A stretch of DNA of 22,955 bases from Prevotella sp. UBA7764. Lineage in GTDB: Bacteria > Bacteroidota > Bacteroidia > Bacteroidales > Bacteroidaceae. This document shows, one piece after another, positions 16,012-22,335 of the stretch. The stretch lies in NCBI GenBank assembly GCA_002481295.1, contig DLDU01000003.1, positions 1 to 22,955 on the forward strand, read 5' to 3'. Made by a program: the position numbers and the translations under genes. The notes beneath the pieces are model-generated. The model made no database searches, was not told where the DNA came from, and saw nothing but the letters and a program-made list of their open reading frames with translations. Positions within the stretch are counted from its first letter, which is position 1, and each line of letters opens with the position of its first letter.

Positions 16012-17655
16012 ATGACACGAATACTGACAATCATCATCGCAGTGATGGCCACGCTGACAACCTCAGCCGCCAACATCGACATGGAAAAAGAATACGCCCG
16101 GCTTGACGACGCTATCGCCCGGTCGGCACAATATATTGCGCAACGGCAACAGAAAATCAAAGTCCTTGAGCGACAACTCAAGGCCACGAAGAATGTTCAC
16201 CGGCAATATCAACTGTGCTATGACCTATACCTGTTATATAATCCCTATATCCACAGTCAGGCATGCGCCTATCTCAACCGTTGCATCTCCCTGGCAGAAA
16301 AAGAAGGGCGGCGGCAAGAGGCCAACCATTGCCGCGCTATGCTGGCAAAGTATTTTATCAGCTCGGGATTCTACGACGAAGCCCGCATCTGCCTGCAAGA
16401 GATAGACACGACCACACTCGACCGCCGCGGAAGGACTCTCTACGACGTGGCCCGCTATGCGCTCAACGGTGAGCTCGCCTTCTACACAACACTGCCAGTG
16501 ATGAAGCGCCACTATGAAGCTCTGCAAAAAAAGTATGAAAAATCTATGATGACGTTGGTCAGAAAAGATGACGACATCTACCGCGAAACCTACCAAAACC
16601 AACTCATCGCGCATGGCAAAACCCAAGAAGCACTACGATACAACGACCGGTGGATGAAGCAGACTGCACCGAACTCACACGGCTACGCCTTGGTTGCCCT
16701 CTACCGCTATCTGGCCTATAAGGCACTCGGCGACACCACGAAGATGATGTATTGGGTGACACAATCGGTCATCAACGACATCCAACTCGGCGTCACGGAT
16801 CAAGGTTCAATCTGGGAACTGGCCAATCAACTCATGCTCAATGGCGACCTCAAACGTGCCTACCGCTATATCAGCTTTGCCAGCGCGTGCGCAAATACCT
16901 TCGGCGCACGTCAGAGAAAGTGGCAGGTGGCCCCGCTCATGGCCAGCCTCGCCGGACAATACAAGAGCGCAAGCGAGCAGAGTCAACGCCGCCTCATGGC
17001 TTCGCTGTGTGCTCTGAGCGTACTCTGTATCTTTGTCATCATACTGCTGTTGATGACCATGAAGCAGCGCAACCACATCCGACGCACCCGCAACCTGCTC
17101 TATCTCAGCAATGCCAACATGCAAGAGAGCAATGCCAGACTCGCCGACAGCAACATACGACTCGCCGACAGCAACCGTGTCAAAGAAGAATACATCGGCC
17201 GGTTCCTGGAGTTGTGCAGCCTTTATGTCAACCGTATCGACAAAATCAAAAAGCGCACGGCACGTTATCTCAAGAGCAAACAATACGCGGAACTCGAGCG
17301 AATCCTCCACAACAAGGAAAGTGACGACGAAGATGCCAGTGAGCTCTACAAGAGCTTCGACTCGGCTTTCATCCATCTCTTTCCTCATTTCGTCGACGAC
17401 ATCAATGCGCTGCTGCGCCCCGAGGCACAGCTGAGCGTGGAGAAGGACGGACAGCTCAGCACGTCCATTCGTATCTTTGCCCTCATCCGTCTCGGCATCA
17501 ACGACAGTTCCAAGATCGCAGAGTTCCTACACTATAGCGTCAACACCATATATAATTATCGCGCGCGCGTGAAGAAGGGAGCGATAGGCGATAAGGATGA
17601 CTTTGAGGAAAAGGTAAAGATGATCGGTATAAATGTTAAAAATGCAACGAATTGA
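16012..17655 (+). CDS. Membrane-spanning TPR/HTH regulator (DUF6377-like), probable controller of the glucan locus
   Basis: 547 residues. A signal-like N terminus (ILTIIIAVMATLTTSAA) leads to a helical, TPR-like region of about 300 residues (LYNPYIHSQACAYLNRCISL; SSGFYDEARICLQEI). One strong membrane segment lies at about 328-348 (SVLCIFVIILLLMTM). A coiled coil follows, with a duplicated heptad (RLADSNIRLADSN, about 369-383). The C terminus carries a LuxR-like helix-turn-helix (IRLGINDSSKIAEFLHYSVN, about 490-515). This layout, periplasmic sensor, membrane pass and cytoplasmic DNA-binding domain in one chain, matches the DUF6377 group of Bacteroidota regulators as I remember it. It is divergent from susC and has its own promoter, so it probably senses glucan fragments in the periplasm and controls the operon. 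That link is inference from position. Confidence 0.8.
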   Translation: MTRILTIIIAVMATLTTSAANIDMEKEYARLDDAIARSAQYIAQRQQKIKVLERQLKATKNVHRQYQLCYDLYLLYNPYIHSQACAYLNRCISLAEKEGRRQEANHCRAMLAKYFISSGFYDEARICLQEIDTTTLDRRGRTLYDVARYALNGELAFYTTLPVMKRHYEALQKKYEKSMMTLVRKDDDIYRETYQNQLIAHGKTQEALRYNDRWMKQTAPNSHGYALVALYRYLAYKALGDTTKMMYWVTQSVINDIQLGVTDQGSIWELANQLMLNGDLKRAYRYISFASACANTFGARQRKWQVAPLMASLAGQYKSASEQSQRRLMASLCALSVLCIFVIILLLMTMKQRNHIRRTRNLLYLSNANMQESNARLADSNIRLADSNRVKEEYIGRFLELCSLYVNRIDKIKKRTARYLKSKQYAELERILHNKESDDEDASELYKSFDSAFIHLFPHFVDDINALLRPEAQLSVEKDGQLSTSIRIFALIRLGINDSSKIAEFLHYSVNTIYNYRARVKKGAIGDKDDFEEKVKMIGINVKNATN

Positions 17656-17674
17656 TATTTTTACACACAAAACG

Positions 17675-17705
17675 TTTGCAGTTTAAAGGAAAACTTGTAT
17701 CTTTG
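17675..17705 (+). promoter_or_regulatory. Promoter of the trp operon
   Basis: TTTG (17675-17678), a 19-base spacer and TATCTTTG (17698-17705) match the Bacteroidota consensus very well. It lies 20-50 bases after the regulator's stop codon and 28 bases before the leader peptide ATG. Confidence 0.85.
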
Positions 17706-17733
17706 CACCCGAAATATAAAAACAACAAGAAAA

Positions 17734-17793
17734 ATGAAGAATCACGTATCTGCATATTGGTGGTGGCGTAGCTCAAGATCTAAAAAGTCGTGA
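17734..17793 (+). CDS. trpL: trp operon leader peptide with three consecutive Trp codons
   Basis: ATG 17734 opens a 19-codon frame, MKNHVSAYWWWRSSRSKKS, ending in TGA 17791-17793. Codons 9-11 (17758-17766) are all TGG. A short frame with a Trp run between a strong promoter and a terminator hairpin, just before trpD, is diagnostic of transcription attenuation. The ribosome should stall at the Trp run when charged tRNA-Trp is scarce, leaving the stop-codon region free to pair with sequence in the downstream terminator. The frame is too short for ordinary gene finding. Confidence 0.9.
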   Translation: MKNHVSAYWWWRSSRSKKS

Positions 17794-17853
17794 GTCGAGA
17801 AGCCGTGTGGGTACTACATCCAACAACATACAAAGGCCTGTCGTTCTTACGAC
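17787..17853 (+). promoter_or_regulatory. Candidate antiterminator pairing of the trp attenuator
   Basis: GTCGTGAG (17787-17794), which includes the leader stop codon, can pair over 8 bp (one G-U) with CTTACGAC (17846-17853), which is the loop and the base of the 3' arm of the terminator. The two structures exclude each other. A ribosome stalled on the Trp codons leaves 17787-17794 free; a ribosome at the stop codon covers it. This is read by eye, not by folding software. Confidence 0.5.
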
Positions 17854-17864
17854 AGGCCTTTTTT
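17832..17864 (+). terminator. Attenuator terminator of the trp operon
   Basis: AAAGGCCTGTCG (17832-17843) and CGACAGGCCTTT (17850-17861) form a perfect 12-bp stem with a 6-base loop, and the T run continues through 17864. It lies between the leader peptide and trpD, where read-through is needed for expression. Confidence 0.92.
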
Positions 17865-17866
17865 AA

Positions 17867-17920
17867 TGTTGAATGTTCTATGATGAATGTTCAATATCCT
17901 TCTGTGAGGGAATGTTGGAT
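17867..17920 (+). repeat. Scattered GAATGTT motifs between attenuator and trpD
   Basis: GAATGTT occurs at about 17872, 17885 and 17911 with short spacers, within TGTTGAATGTTC-like text. A similar cluster covers the trpC/trpF junction (19859-19890). These look like remnants of a short-unit repeat of no known role. Confidence 0.4.
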
Positions 17921-17974
17921 AGGGAAAAGCAACAAAGATAAACAAGACATATAACAATTAAAAAATATACGCTT

Positions 17975-18979
17975 ATGGATATCAAGGCTATTTTCAACCG
18001 TCTCCTCAACCATGAGGAGCTGAAACGTGAAGAGACAAAGGAACTGCTCATCGCCATCACGCGCGGTGAGTTCAACGACGCAGAGATCGCCGCCCTGCTG
18101 ACCGCCATACAGATGCGCGGCATCAGCGTGGAGGAACTCTTAGGTTTCCGCGACGGCATCCTCGCCACGGGCGTGCCCGTACCCTTGGACTGTGACCGCT
18201 ACATCGACGTGGTGGGTACCGGTGGCGATCGCAAGAACACGTTCAACATCTCCACGACAGCCTGCTTCGTCATCGCCGGTGCCGGATACAAAGTGGCCAA
18301 ACACGGCAACTATGCCGCCACAAGCGTCAGCGGCGCGTCGAACGTTATCAAGAACCACGGTGTGAACTTCACCGCTGATCTCGATAAGCTCAACCGCTCT
18401 ATCAACGAGTGCGGCATCGTCTATCTCCATGCGCAGCTCTTCGCCAAGGCCATGAAGTTTGTCGGTGCCATCCGCAAGGCCCTGCCCTTCCCGACATTCT
18501 TCAACCTCCTCGGCCCGATCATCAACCCGTCAAAACCGCAGTGCCAGCTGCTCGGCGTGGCCAACCTCAACCAGATGCGCCTCTATCAGCAGGTTTACCA
18601 AAAGATCGGTATCGACTACGGCATCGTCAACAGCATCGACGGATATGACGAGATCTCGCTCACAGGACCGTTTAAGGTGACCACTGCCGACTATGAGCGC
18701 GTCTTCAAACCCGCCGAGCTCGGCTTCAACATCGCCAAACCGGAGGAGATACAGGCGGGTGCCACTGAGGAAGAGGCTAAGGAGATCTTCGACAACGTAC
18801 TGGCCAACAAAGCACTGCCCGCACAGAAAAACATCGTGCTCGCCAACGCTGCCTTCGGCATACAAGTCTATGAGAAAGGCAAGAAAACGATTGAGGAGTG
18901 CATAGACATCGCACGCGAGAGCATCGACAGTGGCAAGGCGCTCAACACCTTCAAGAAGTTTGTGGAACTCAACTCGTAA
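17975..18979 (+). CDS. trpD: Anthranilate phosphoribosyltransferase
   Basis: 334 residues, full length. It joins anthranilate to PRPP to give phosphoribosyl-anthranilate, the second step of tryptophan synthesis. Family motifs are clear: the N-terminal helical domain (FNRLLNHEELKREETKELL), the PRPP-binding loop VGTGGDRKNTFNIST (about 77-91), KHGNYAATSVSGASNV (about 108-124) and FNLLGPIINP (about 175). There is no fused trpG domain. It is the first structural gene after the attenuator, with 110 bases between the terminator and ATG 17975. Confidence 0.97.
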   Translation: MDIKAIFNRLLNHEELKREETKELLIAITRGEFNDAEIAALLTAIQMRGISVEELLGFRDGILATGVPVPLDCDRYIDVVGTGGDRKNTFNISTTACFVIAGAGYKVAKHGNYAATSVSGASNVIKNHGVNFTADLDKLNRSINECGIVYLHAQLFAKAMKFVGAIRKALPFPTFFNLLGPIINPSKPQCQLLGVANLNQMRLYQQVYQKIGIDYGIVNSIDGYDEISLTGPFKVTTADYERVFKPAELGFNIAKPEEIQAGATEEEAKEIFDNVLANKALPAQKNIVLANAAFGIQVYEKGKKTIEECIDIARESIDSGKALNTFKKFVELNS

Positions 18980-18984
18980 AGGGG

Positions 18985-19020
18985 AAGCCCCCCCCTCTAA
19001 CTCCCCCCAAGGGGGGAGGA
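18985..19020. repeat. Palindromic repeat, divergent copy (A orientation), trpD-trpC spacer
   Basis: AAGCCCCCCCCTCTAACTCC followed by CCCCAAGGGGGGAGGA has the same layout as the A copies downstream (AGCCTCACCCC-spacer-CCCCTCTCC-GGAGAGGGG) but a different stem, CCCCCC/GGGGGG. It starts 6 bases after the trpD stop codon. Confidence 0.65.
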
Positions 19021-19073
19021 CCGCAATACCGACAAGGACGAATGGGGAGAAACTTGTAGAAAAACAGAATAAC

Positions 19074-19880
19074 ATGGATATATTAGAAGAAATCGTAGCC
19101 CACAAAGTGGAGGAACTGCAGGAGCGGATGGACTTCATCCCGCCCCGCCGCCTCTATTCGCTCGTGGAGGAACAGATCAAGAAGGAGACCTGCGCACCGG
19201 CTTCGATGCGCCAGGCTCTCATGGACTCACCAACGGGCATCATCGCTGAGTTTAAACGCAAGTCGCCCAGCAAAGGATGGATCAAGCAGGAAGGTAAGGC
19301 TTCGGTTATCCCGTTGAGCTATCAGCAACACGGAGCTGCCGCGCTGAGTATCCTCACCGACACGAAATTCTTCGGTGGCTACGACGAGTATATCCAGCAG
19401 GCCAGGGCAGCCGGCGTGACGATACCTATATTATATAAGAACTTTGTCATCGACGAATACCAGCTCTTCCAAGCCCGCTACTGCGGTGCTTCTGCCGTAC
19501 TACTCATCGCTGCCTGCCTGGAAAAGGACAAATGCCGCGACCTGCTGCACATGGCACACGAACTCGGGCTGGAGGCTCTGCTGGAGATGCACGGCGAGGA
19601 GGACTTTGAATACGCCGATATAGAGCCGGACATGTACGGCATCAACAACCGCAACCTCGGTACTTTCGTAACTGACGTGAACAACAGCTTCCGTCTCGCC
19701 GAGCGTCTGCCGAAAGGTGTGTGCACGGTGAGCGAAAGTGGTATCGGCGATCCCGACACCATCCGACAGCTGCGCGAGGTAGGCTTCCACGGCTTCCTCA
19801 TGGGCGAACACTTCATGAAAGCAGACGATCCCGGCGAGGAGCTGGCAAGACTAATACGAATGTTGAGTGTTGAAAGATGA
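19074..19880 (+). CDS. trpC: Indole-3-glycerol-phosphate synthase
   Basis: 268 residues from ATG 19074 (MDILEEIVAHKVEELQ), the normal start for the family; the frame stays open upstream through the repeat but that part has no homology. It closes the ring of CdRP to give indole-3-glycerol phosphate. Motifs: IIAEFKRKSPSKGWI (about 53-68; catalytic Glu and Lys), LTDTKFFGG (about 95), ILYKNFVIDEYQ (about 120), GINNRNLGTF (about 190), VSESGIGDPD (about 220) and GFLMGEHFM. It is a single-function protein, separate from trpF. The final residues RMLSVER are written by a GAATGTTGAGTGTTGAA stretch that belongs to a short repeat. Confidence 0.96.
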   Translation: MDILEEIVAHKVEELQERMDFIPPRRLYSLVEEQIKKETCAPASMRQALMDSPTGIIAEFKRKSPSKGWIKQEGKASVIPLSYQQHGAAALSILTDTKFFGGYDEYIQQARAAGVTIPILYKNFVIDEYQLFQARYCGASAVLLIAACLEKDKCRDLLHMAHELGLEALLEMHGEEDFEYADIEPDMYGINNRNLGTFVTDVNNSFRLAERLPKGVCTVSESGIGDPDTIRQLREVGFHGFLMGEHFMKADDPGEELARLIRMLSVER

Positions 19881-19904
19881 ATGTTGATTGAAGAACATAG
19901 CGTT

Positions 19905-20783
19905 ATGAACTATCAATTGATCAAGGTTTGTGGCATGGGCGACGCGCAGAACATCCGCGAGGTAGCGGCCTTAGGTGTGAACCTCATCGGACTTATCTTC
20001 TACCCCAAGAGTCCACGATACGTAGAGAGCATTTCGTCGGATGCGGGGATCATTCCGGATTATAGCAGCCTCACCCCCGATCCCCTCCCCGAAGGGGAGG
20101 GGCGTAATATGCTGGATAAACAATTGAAAGAGGAAGAAACGAAAGGAGAGACACGCAATAAACAGCCAGTATCGGCACAGTTAAAGTCAACGCAATCCAA
20201 GGCCCCGTTTAACAAAGTAACTACTCCCCTCTCCCTCGGAGAGGGGCAAGGGGATGAGGCTGTAGAGGGGCATGGGGGTGAGGCTGCAATTCCAAAATTC
20301 GTCGGTGTCTTCGTCAACGACATGCCTCAGAACATTGTCACCGCCGTGTACAACTATCATCTGAGCTACGTGCAACTCCACGGTGATGAGAGTCCCGTGA
20401 TGATCGACAACCTGCGGCGGACACTCGTCCCCGACATCGTACCACAGATAAAGATTATCAAGGCCATCAGCGTCTCCAGTGCTGAGGACTTGAAACGTTA
20501 TGAGCAGTACGAGGGGCATGTCGACCTCTTTCTCTTCGACACGAAATGCAAAGGCTACGGCGGCAGCGGACAGAAATACGACTGGTCGGTACTTGAGGCT
20601 TACACGGGGCAGACACCTTTCCTGCTTAGCGGCGGCATTGGACCGGACGACGCTGACCGACTGCGTGACTTCCACCATCCACAATGCGTCGGCATAGACC
20701 TCAACAGCAAGTTCGAGACAACTCCGGGAATGAAGGATATAAACCTGCTGCAAAACTTCCTTCATCAATTGAACAAACAATAA
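19905..20783 (+). CDS. trpF: Phosphoribosylanthranilate isomerase with an in-frame repeat insertion
   Basis: 292 residues from ATG 19905 (MNYQLIKVCGMGD); an in-frame ATG at 19881 exists, but the core of the family begins at the later one. The enzyme isomerises PRA to CdRP. The catalytic Cys is in KVCGM and the catalytic Asp in LFDTKCKGYGGSGQKYDW; FVGVFVND, VQLHGDE, LLSGGIGPDD and GIDLNSKFE complete a normal fold. Between PKSPRYVESI and FVGVFVND, residues of about 55-127 are foreign: they are coded by the inverted pair of palindromic repeats and the sequence between them (SLTPDPLPEGEGR... TTPLSLGEGQGDEA). Without them the protein is about 219 residues, near the usual length. The insert lies in a surface loop of the barrel and keeps the frame, so the enzyme is probably still active. 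Confidence 0.92.
   Translation: MNYQLIKVCGMGDAQNIREVAALGVNLIGLIFYPKSPRYVESISSDAGIIPDYSSLTPDPLPEGEGRNMLDKQLKEEETKGETRNKQPVSAQLKSTQSKAPFNKVTTPLSLGEGQGDEAVEGHGGEAAIPKFVGVFVNDMPQNIVTAVYNYHLSYVQLHGDESPVMIDNLRRTLVPDIVPQIKIIKAISVSSAEDLKRYEQYEGHVDLFLFDTKCKGYGGSGQKYDWSVLEAYTGQTPFLLSGGIGPDDADRLRDFHHPQCVGIDLNSKFETTPGMKDINLLQNFLHQLNKQ
20065..20287. mobile_element. 223-bp insert in trpF with palindromic-repeat ends
   Basis: The ends are 14-bp perfect inverted repeats, GCAGCCTCACCCCC (20065-20078) and GGGGGTGAGGCTGC (20274-20287). The left end is an A copy (to about 20124), the right end a B copy (from about 20220) with a tandem tail. About 95 bases of unrelated sequence lie between. It has the shape of a small non-autonomous element, and it is translated as part of trpF. 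Confidence 0.65.
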
Positions 20784-20792
20784 AATAGGAAT

Positions 20793-21605
20793 ATGAATAA
20801 GATCAACCAACTCTTTTCTACCCGTGGCGACCGCAAGTTGCTGTCGCTCTATTTCTGCGCCGGCTGCCCGACATTGGAGGGAACGGCCGACGTGATCCTC
20901 GCCATGCAGCGTCATGGCATCGACATGATCGAGGTGGGCATTCCCTTCAGCGACCCGCTTGCCGACGGCCCGGTGATTCAGAGTGCGGGCACAGTAGCCT
21001 TGAAGAACGGCACCACGCTCAAGAAGATCTTCGCGCAACTGAAAGCGATCAAAGACCAGGTCACCATCCCACTGGTGATGATGGGCTATCTCAACGTCAT
21101 CATGCACTATGGCTTGGACAATTTCTTCCGCGACTGTGTGGCGTGCGGTGCCAGTGGCTGCATCATCCCCGACCTGCCCTTCAAGGATTATATGGACGTG
21201 GTGAAGCCCATCGCTGACAAATACGACATCCGTGTGATCATGATGATCACACCCGAAACCAGCGAGGAGCGCATCCGCTTCATCGATGAGCACACCGACG
21301 GCTTTATATATATGGTGTCTTCGGCAAGCATCACGGGCGCACAATCGAACTTCGGCGAGGCCAAGCAGGCTTATTTCCGCCATATCAACTCCATGAACCT
21401 CCACAATCCGCGCATGATCGGCTTCGGCATCAGCAACAAGCAGACCTTAGAGAGCGCACAGCAGAATGCCGCCGGTGCCATCATCGGATCGAAGTTCGTC
21501 ACGTTGCTCAACGAGACAAAGGACCCGGACCGTGCCCTTGACCTATTGTTTGACGCTTTAGAGCAGCCTCACCCCCTAACCCCTCTCCGAGGGAGAGGGG
21601 AGTGA
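20793..21605 (+). CDS. trpA: Tryptophan synthase alpha subunit
   Basis: 270 residues. It cleaves indole-3-glycerol phosphate and passes indole through a tunnel to TrpB. The catalytic Glu is in IEVGIPFSDPLADGPVIQSA (about 48-67) with the catalytic Asp in DPLADGP. FVTLLNE, GFGISN and AGAIIGSKFV near the C terminus bind the substrate phosphate. The true family C terminus is at about RALDLLFDALE. The last 14 residues (EQPHPLTPLRGRGE) and the TGA at 21603-21605 are supplied by a palindromic repeat that begins at 21564, so the original stop codon has been displaced. It starts 9 bases after trpF. Confidence 0.96.
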   Translation: MNKINQLFSTRGDRKLLSLYFCAGCPTLEGTADVILAMQRHGIDMIEVGIPFSDPLADGPVIQSAGTVALKNGTTLKKIFAQLKAIKDQVTIPLVMMGYLNVIMHYGLDNFFRDCVACGASGCIIPDLPFKDYMDVVKPIADKYDIRVIMMITPETSEERIRFIDEHTDGFIYMVSSASITGAQSNFGEAKQAYFRHINSMNLHNPRMIGFGISNKQTLESAQQNAAGAIIGSKFVTLLNETKDPDRALDLLFDALEQPHPLTPLRGRGE

Positions 21606-21622
21606 TATGAGGGATAAACAAT
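21564..21622. repeat. Palindromic repeat (A orientation) covering the end of trpA
   Basis: CAGCCTCACCCCCTAACCCC, then CTCTCC-GAG-GGAGAG stem sequence, AGTGATATGAGGGATAAACA. It supplies the trpA stop codon. It is nearly identical to the copies at 21646 and 22238. Confidence 0.9.
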
Positions 21623-21625
21623 AAG

Positions 21626-21703
21626 AAGCCCCAACCCCTCTCCAACAGCCTCACCCCCAACCCCTCTCCAAGGGAGAGGGGAGTGATATGTTTGATAAAC
21701 AAT
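21626..21703. repeat. Partial plus full palindromic repeat (A orientation)
   Basis: A truncated copy (21626-21645: AAGCCCCAACCCCTCTCCAA) runs directly into a full copy (21646-21703), ending with GATAAACAAT like the others. The truncated copy stops at the centre of the palindrome. The same partial-plus-full arrangement recurs at 22217-22296. Confidence 0.9.
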
Positions 21704-21712
21704 TATTTGAGC

Positions 21713-22213
21713 ATGAAGAAGAATTCCCAAAAGGACACACTTTCGCCGTTCCCTTCGCCCGCAGAGCATTCTACTCCCCTCGCCTTTGGAGAGGGGCAAG
21801 GGGATGAGGCTGTAGAGGGACAAGGGGGTGGGGCTCCTACTTATGCTTACATGACTGCTTCTCCTGATAGATATGGCTTACTGAAACAGTTTGCTAAAGA
21901 GAATCGACAAAACATGACCGTGGCAGAAAGATACCTGTGGGATCATCTTCGAGACTATCAGCATACCTATCATTTCAGACGACAGCATATCATTGGGGAT
22001 TATATCGTCGACTTTGTCAGTTTAGAATACAAACTTGTCATTGAAGTAGATGGGGGCTACCACGCTGAACGGCAACAGATGGAGGATGATGCTCGTAGAA
22101 CAGAAGATCTCAACCACATGGGATTTGACGTAGTCAGATTTACTAATGAGGAAGTTCTGTTTGACACAGGAAAAACATTGGAAAGGCTAAGAAAGATATT
22201 GGGGATTGAATAA
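21713..22213 (+). CDS. DUF559-family (Vsr-like) nuclease with a repeat-derived N terminus
   Basis: 166 residues from ATG 21713; a GTG at 21683 is inside a repeat, and ATG 21851 would give a 120-residue protein, the normal DUF559 length. Residues from MTASPDRYGLLKQFAKENRQ onward are the domain: MTVAERYLWDHLRDYQ, then YHFRRQHIIGDYIVDFVSLE, KLVIEVDGGYH and a helix RRTEDLNHMGFDVVRF. Asp (codon 22010-22012) and Glu (22043-22045), with the preceding Arg/Gln, fit a PD-(D/E)XK-type active site. DUF559 proteins are related to Vsr endonucleases; their substrates are largely unknown. The first 45 or so residues are coded by a B-orientation repeat ([17 protein letters not shown]). The gene is visibly more A+T-rich than the trp genes and splits trpA from trpB, so it looks acquired. 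Confidence 0.85.
   Translation: MKKNSQKDTLSPFPSPAEHSTPLAFGEGQGDEAVEGQGGGAPTYAYMTASPDRYGLLKQFAKENRQNMTVAERYLWDHLRDYQHTYHFRRQHIIGDYIVDFVSLEYKLVIEVDGGYHAERQQMEDDARRTEDLNHMGFDVVRFTNEEVLFDTGKTLERLRKILGIE
21758..21835. repeat. Palindromic repeat (B orientation) in the N terminus of the DUF559 gene
   Basis: CGCAGAGCATTCTACTCCCC, then CGCCTTTGGAGAGGGG, GATGAGGCTG and a tandem tail (AGGGACAAGGGGGTGGGGCT). It is the reverse complement of the A type in its core and is read as [15 protein letters not shown]. Confidence 0.9.
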
Positions 22214-22216
22214 AAA

Positions 22217-22296
22217 CAGCCTCACCCCCCTCTCCAACAGCCTCACCCCCAACCCCTCTCCAAAGGGAGAGGGGAGTGATATGAAGGATAAACAAT
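22217..22296. repeat. Partial plus full palindromic repeat (A orientation) after the DUF559 gene
   Basis: A truncated copy (22217-22237) is followed by a full copy (22238-22296) with AACCCCTCTCC-AAA-GGAGAGGGG and the AGTGATATG tail ending GATAAACAAT. It starts 3 bases after the DUF559 stop codon and mirrors the arrangement before the gene, so A copies flank it on both sides. Confidence 0.9.
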
Positions 22297-22335
22297 AAAA
22301 AGAACACAATAACAAAAACAATAAAGATTAAAGAT

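Noticed and set aside
18930..19073. Longer TrpC start upstream of 19074
   Set aside because: The added residues overlap the end of trpD and a palindromic repeat and have no family similarity; MDILEEIVAHK is the normal start.
21564..22296. Palindromic repeats as ordinary intrinsic terminators
   Set aside because: Hairpins are G/C-rich but no T run follows, they occur in both orientations and inside open reading frames, and they contain conserved arms outside the stem.
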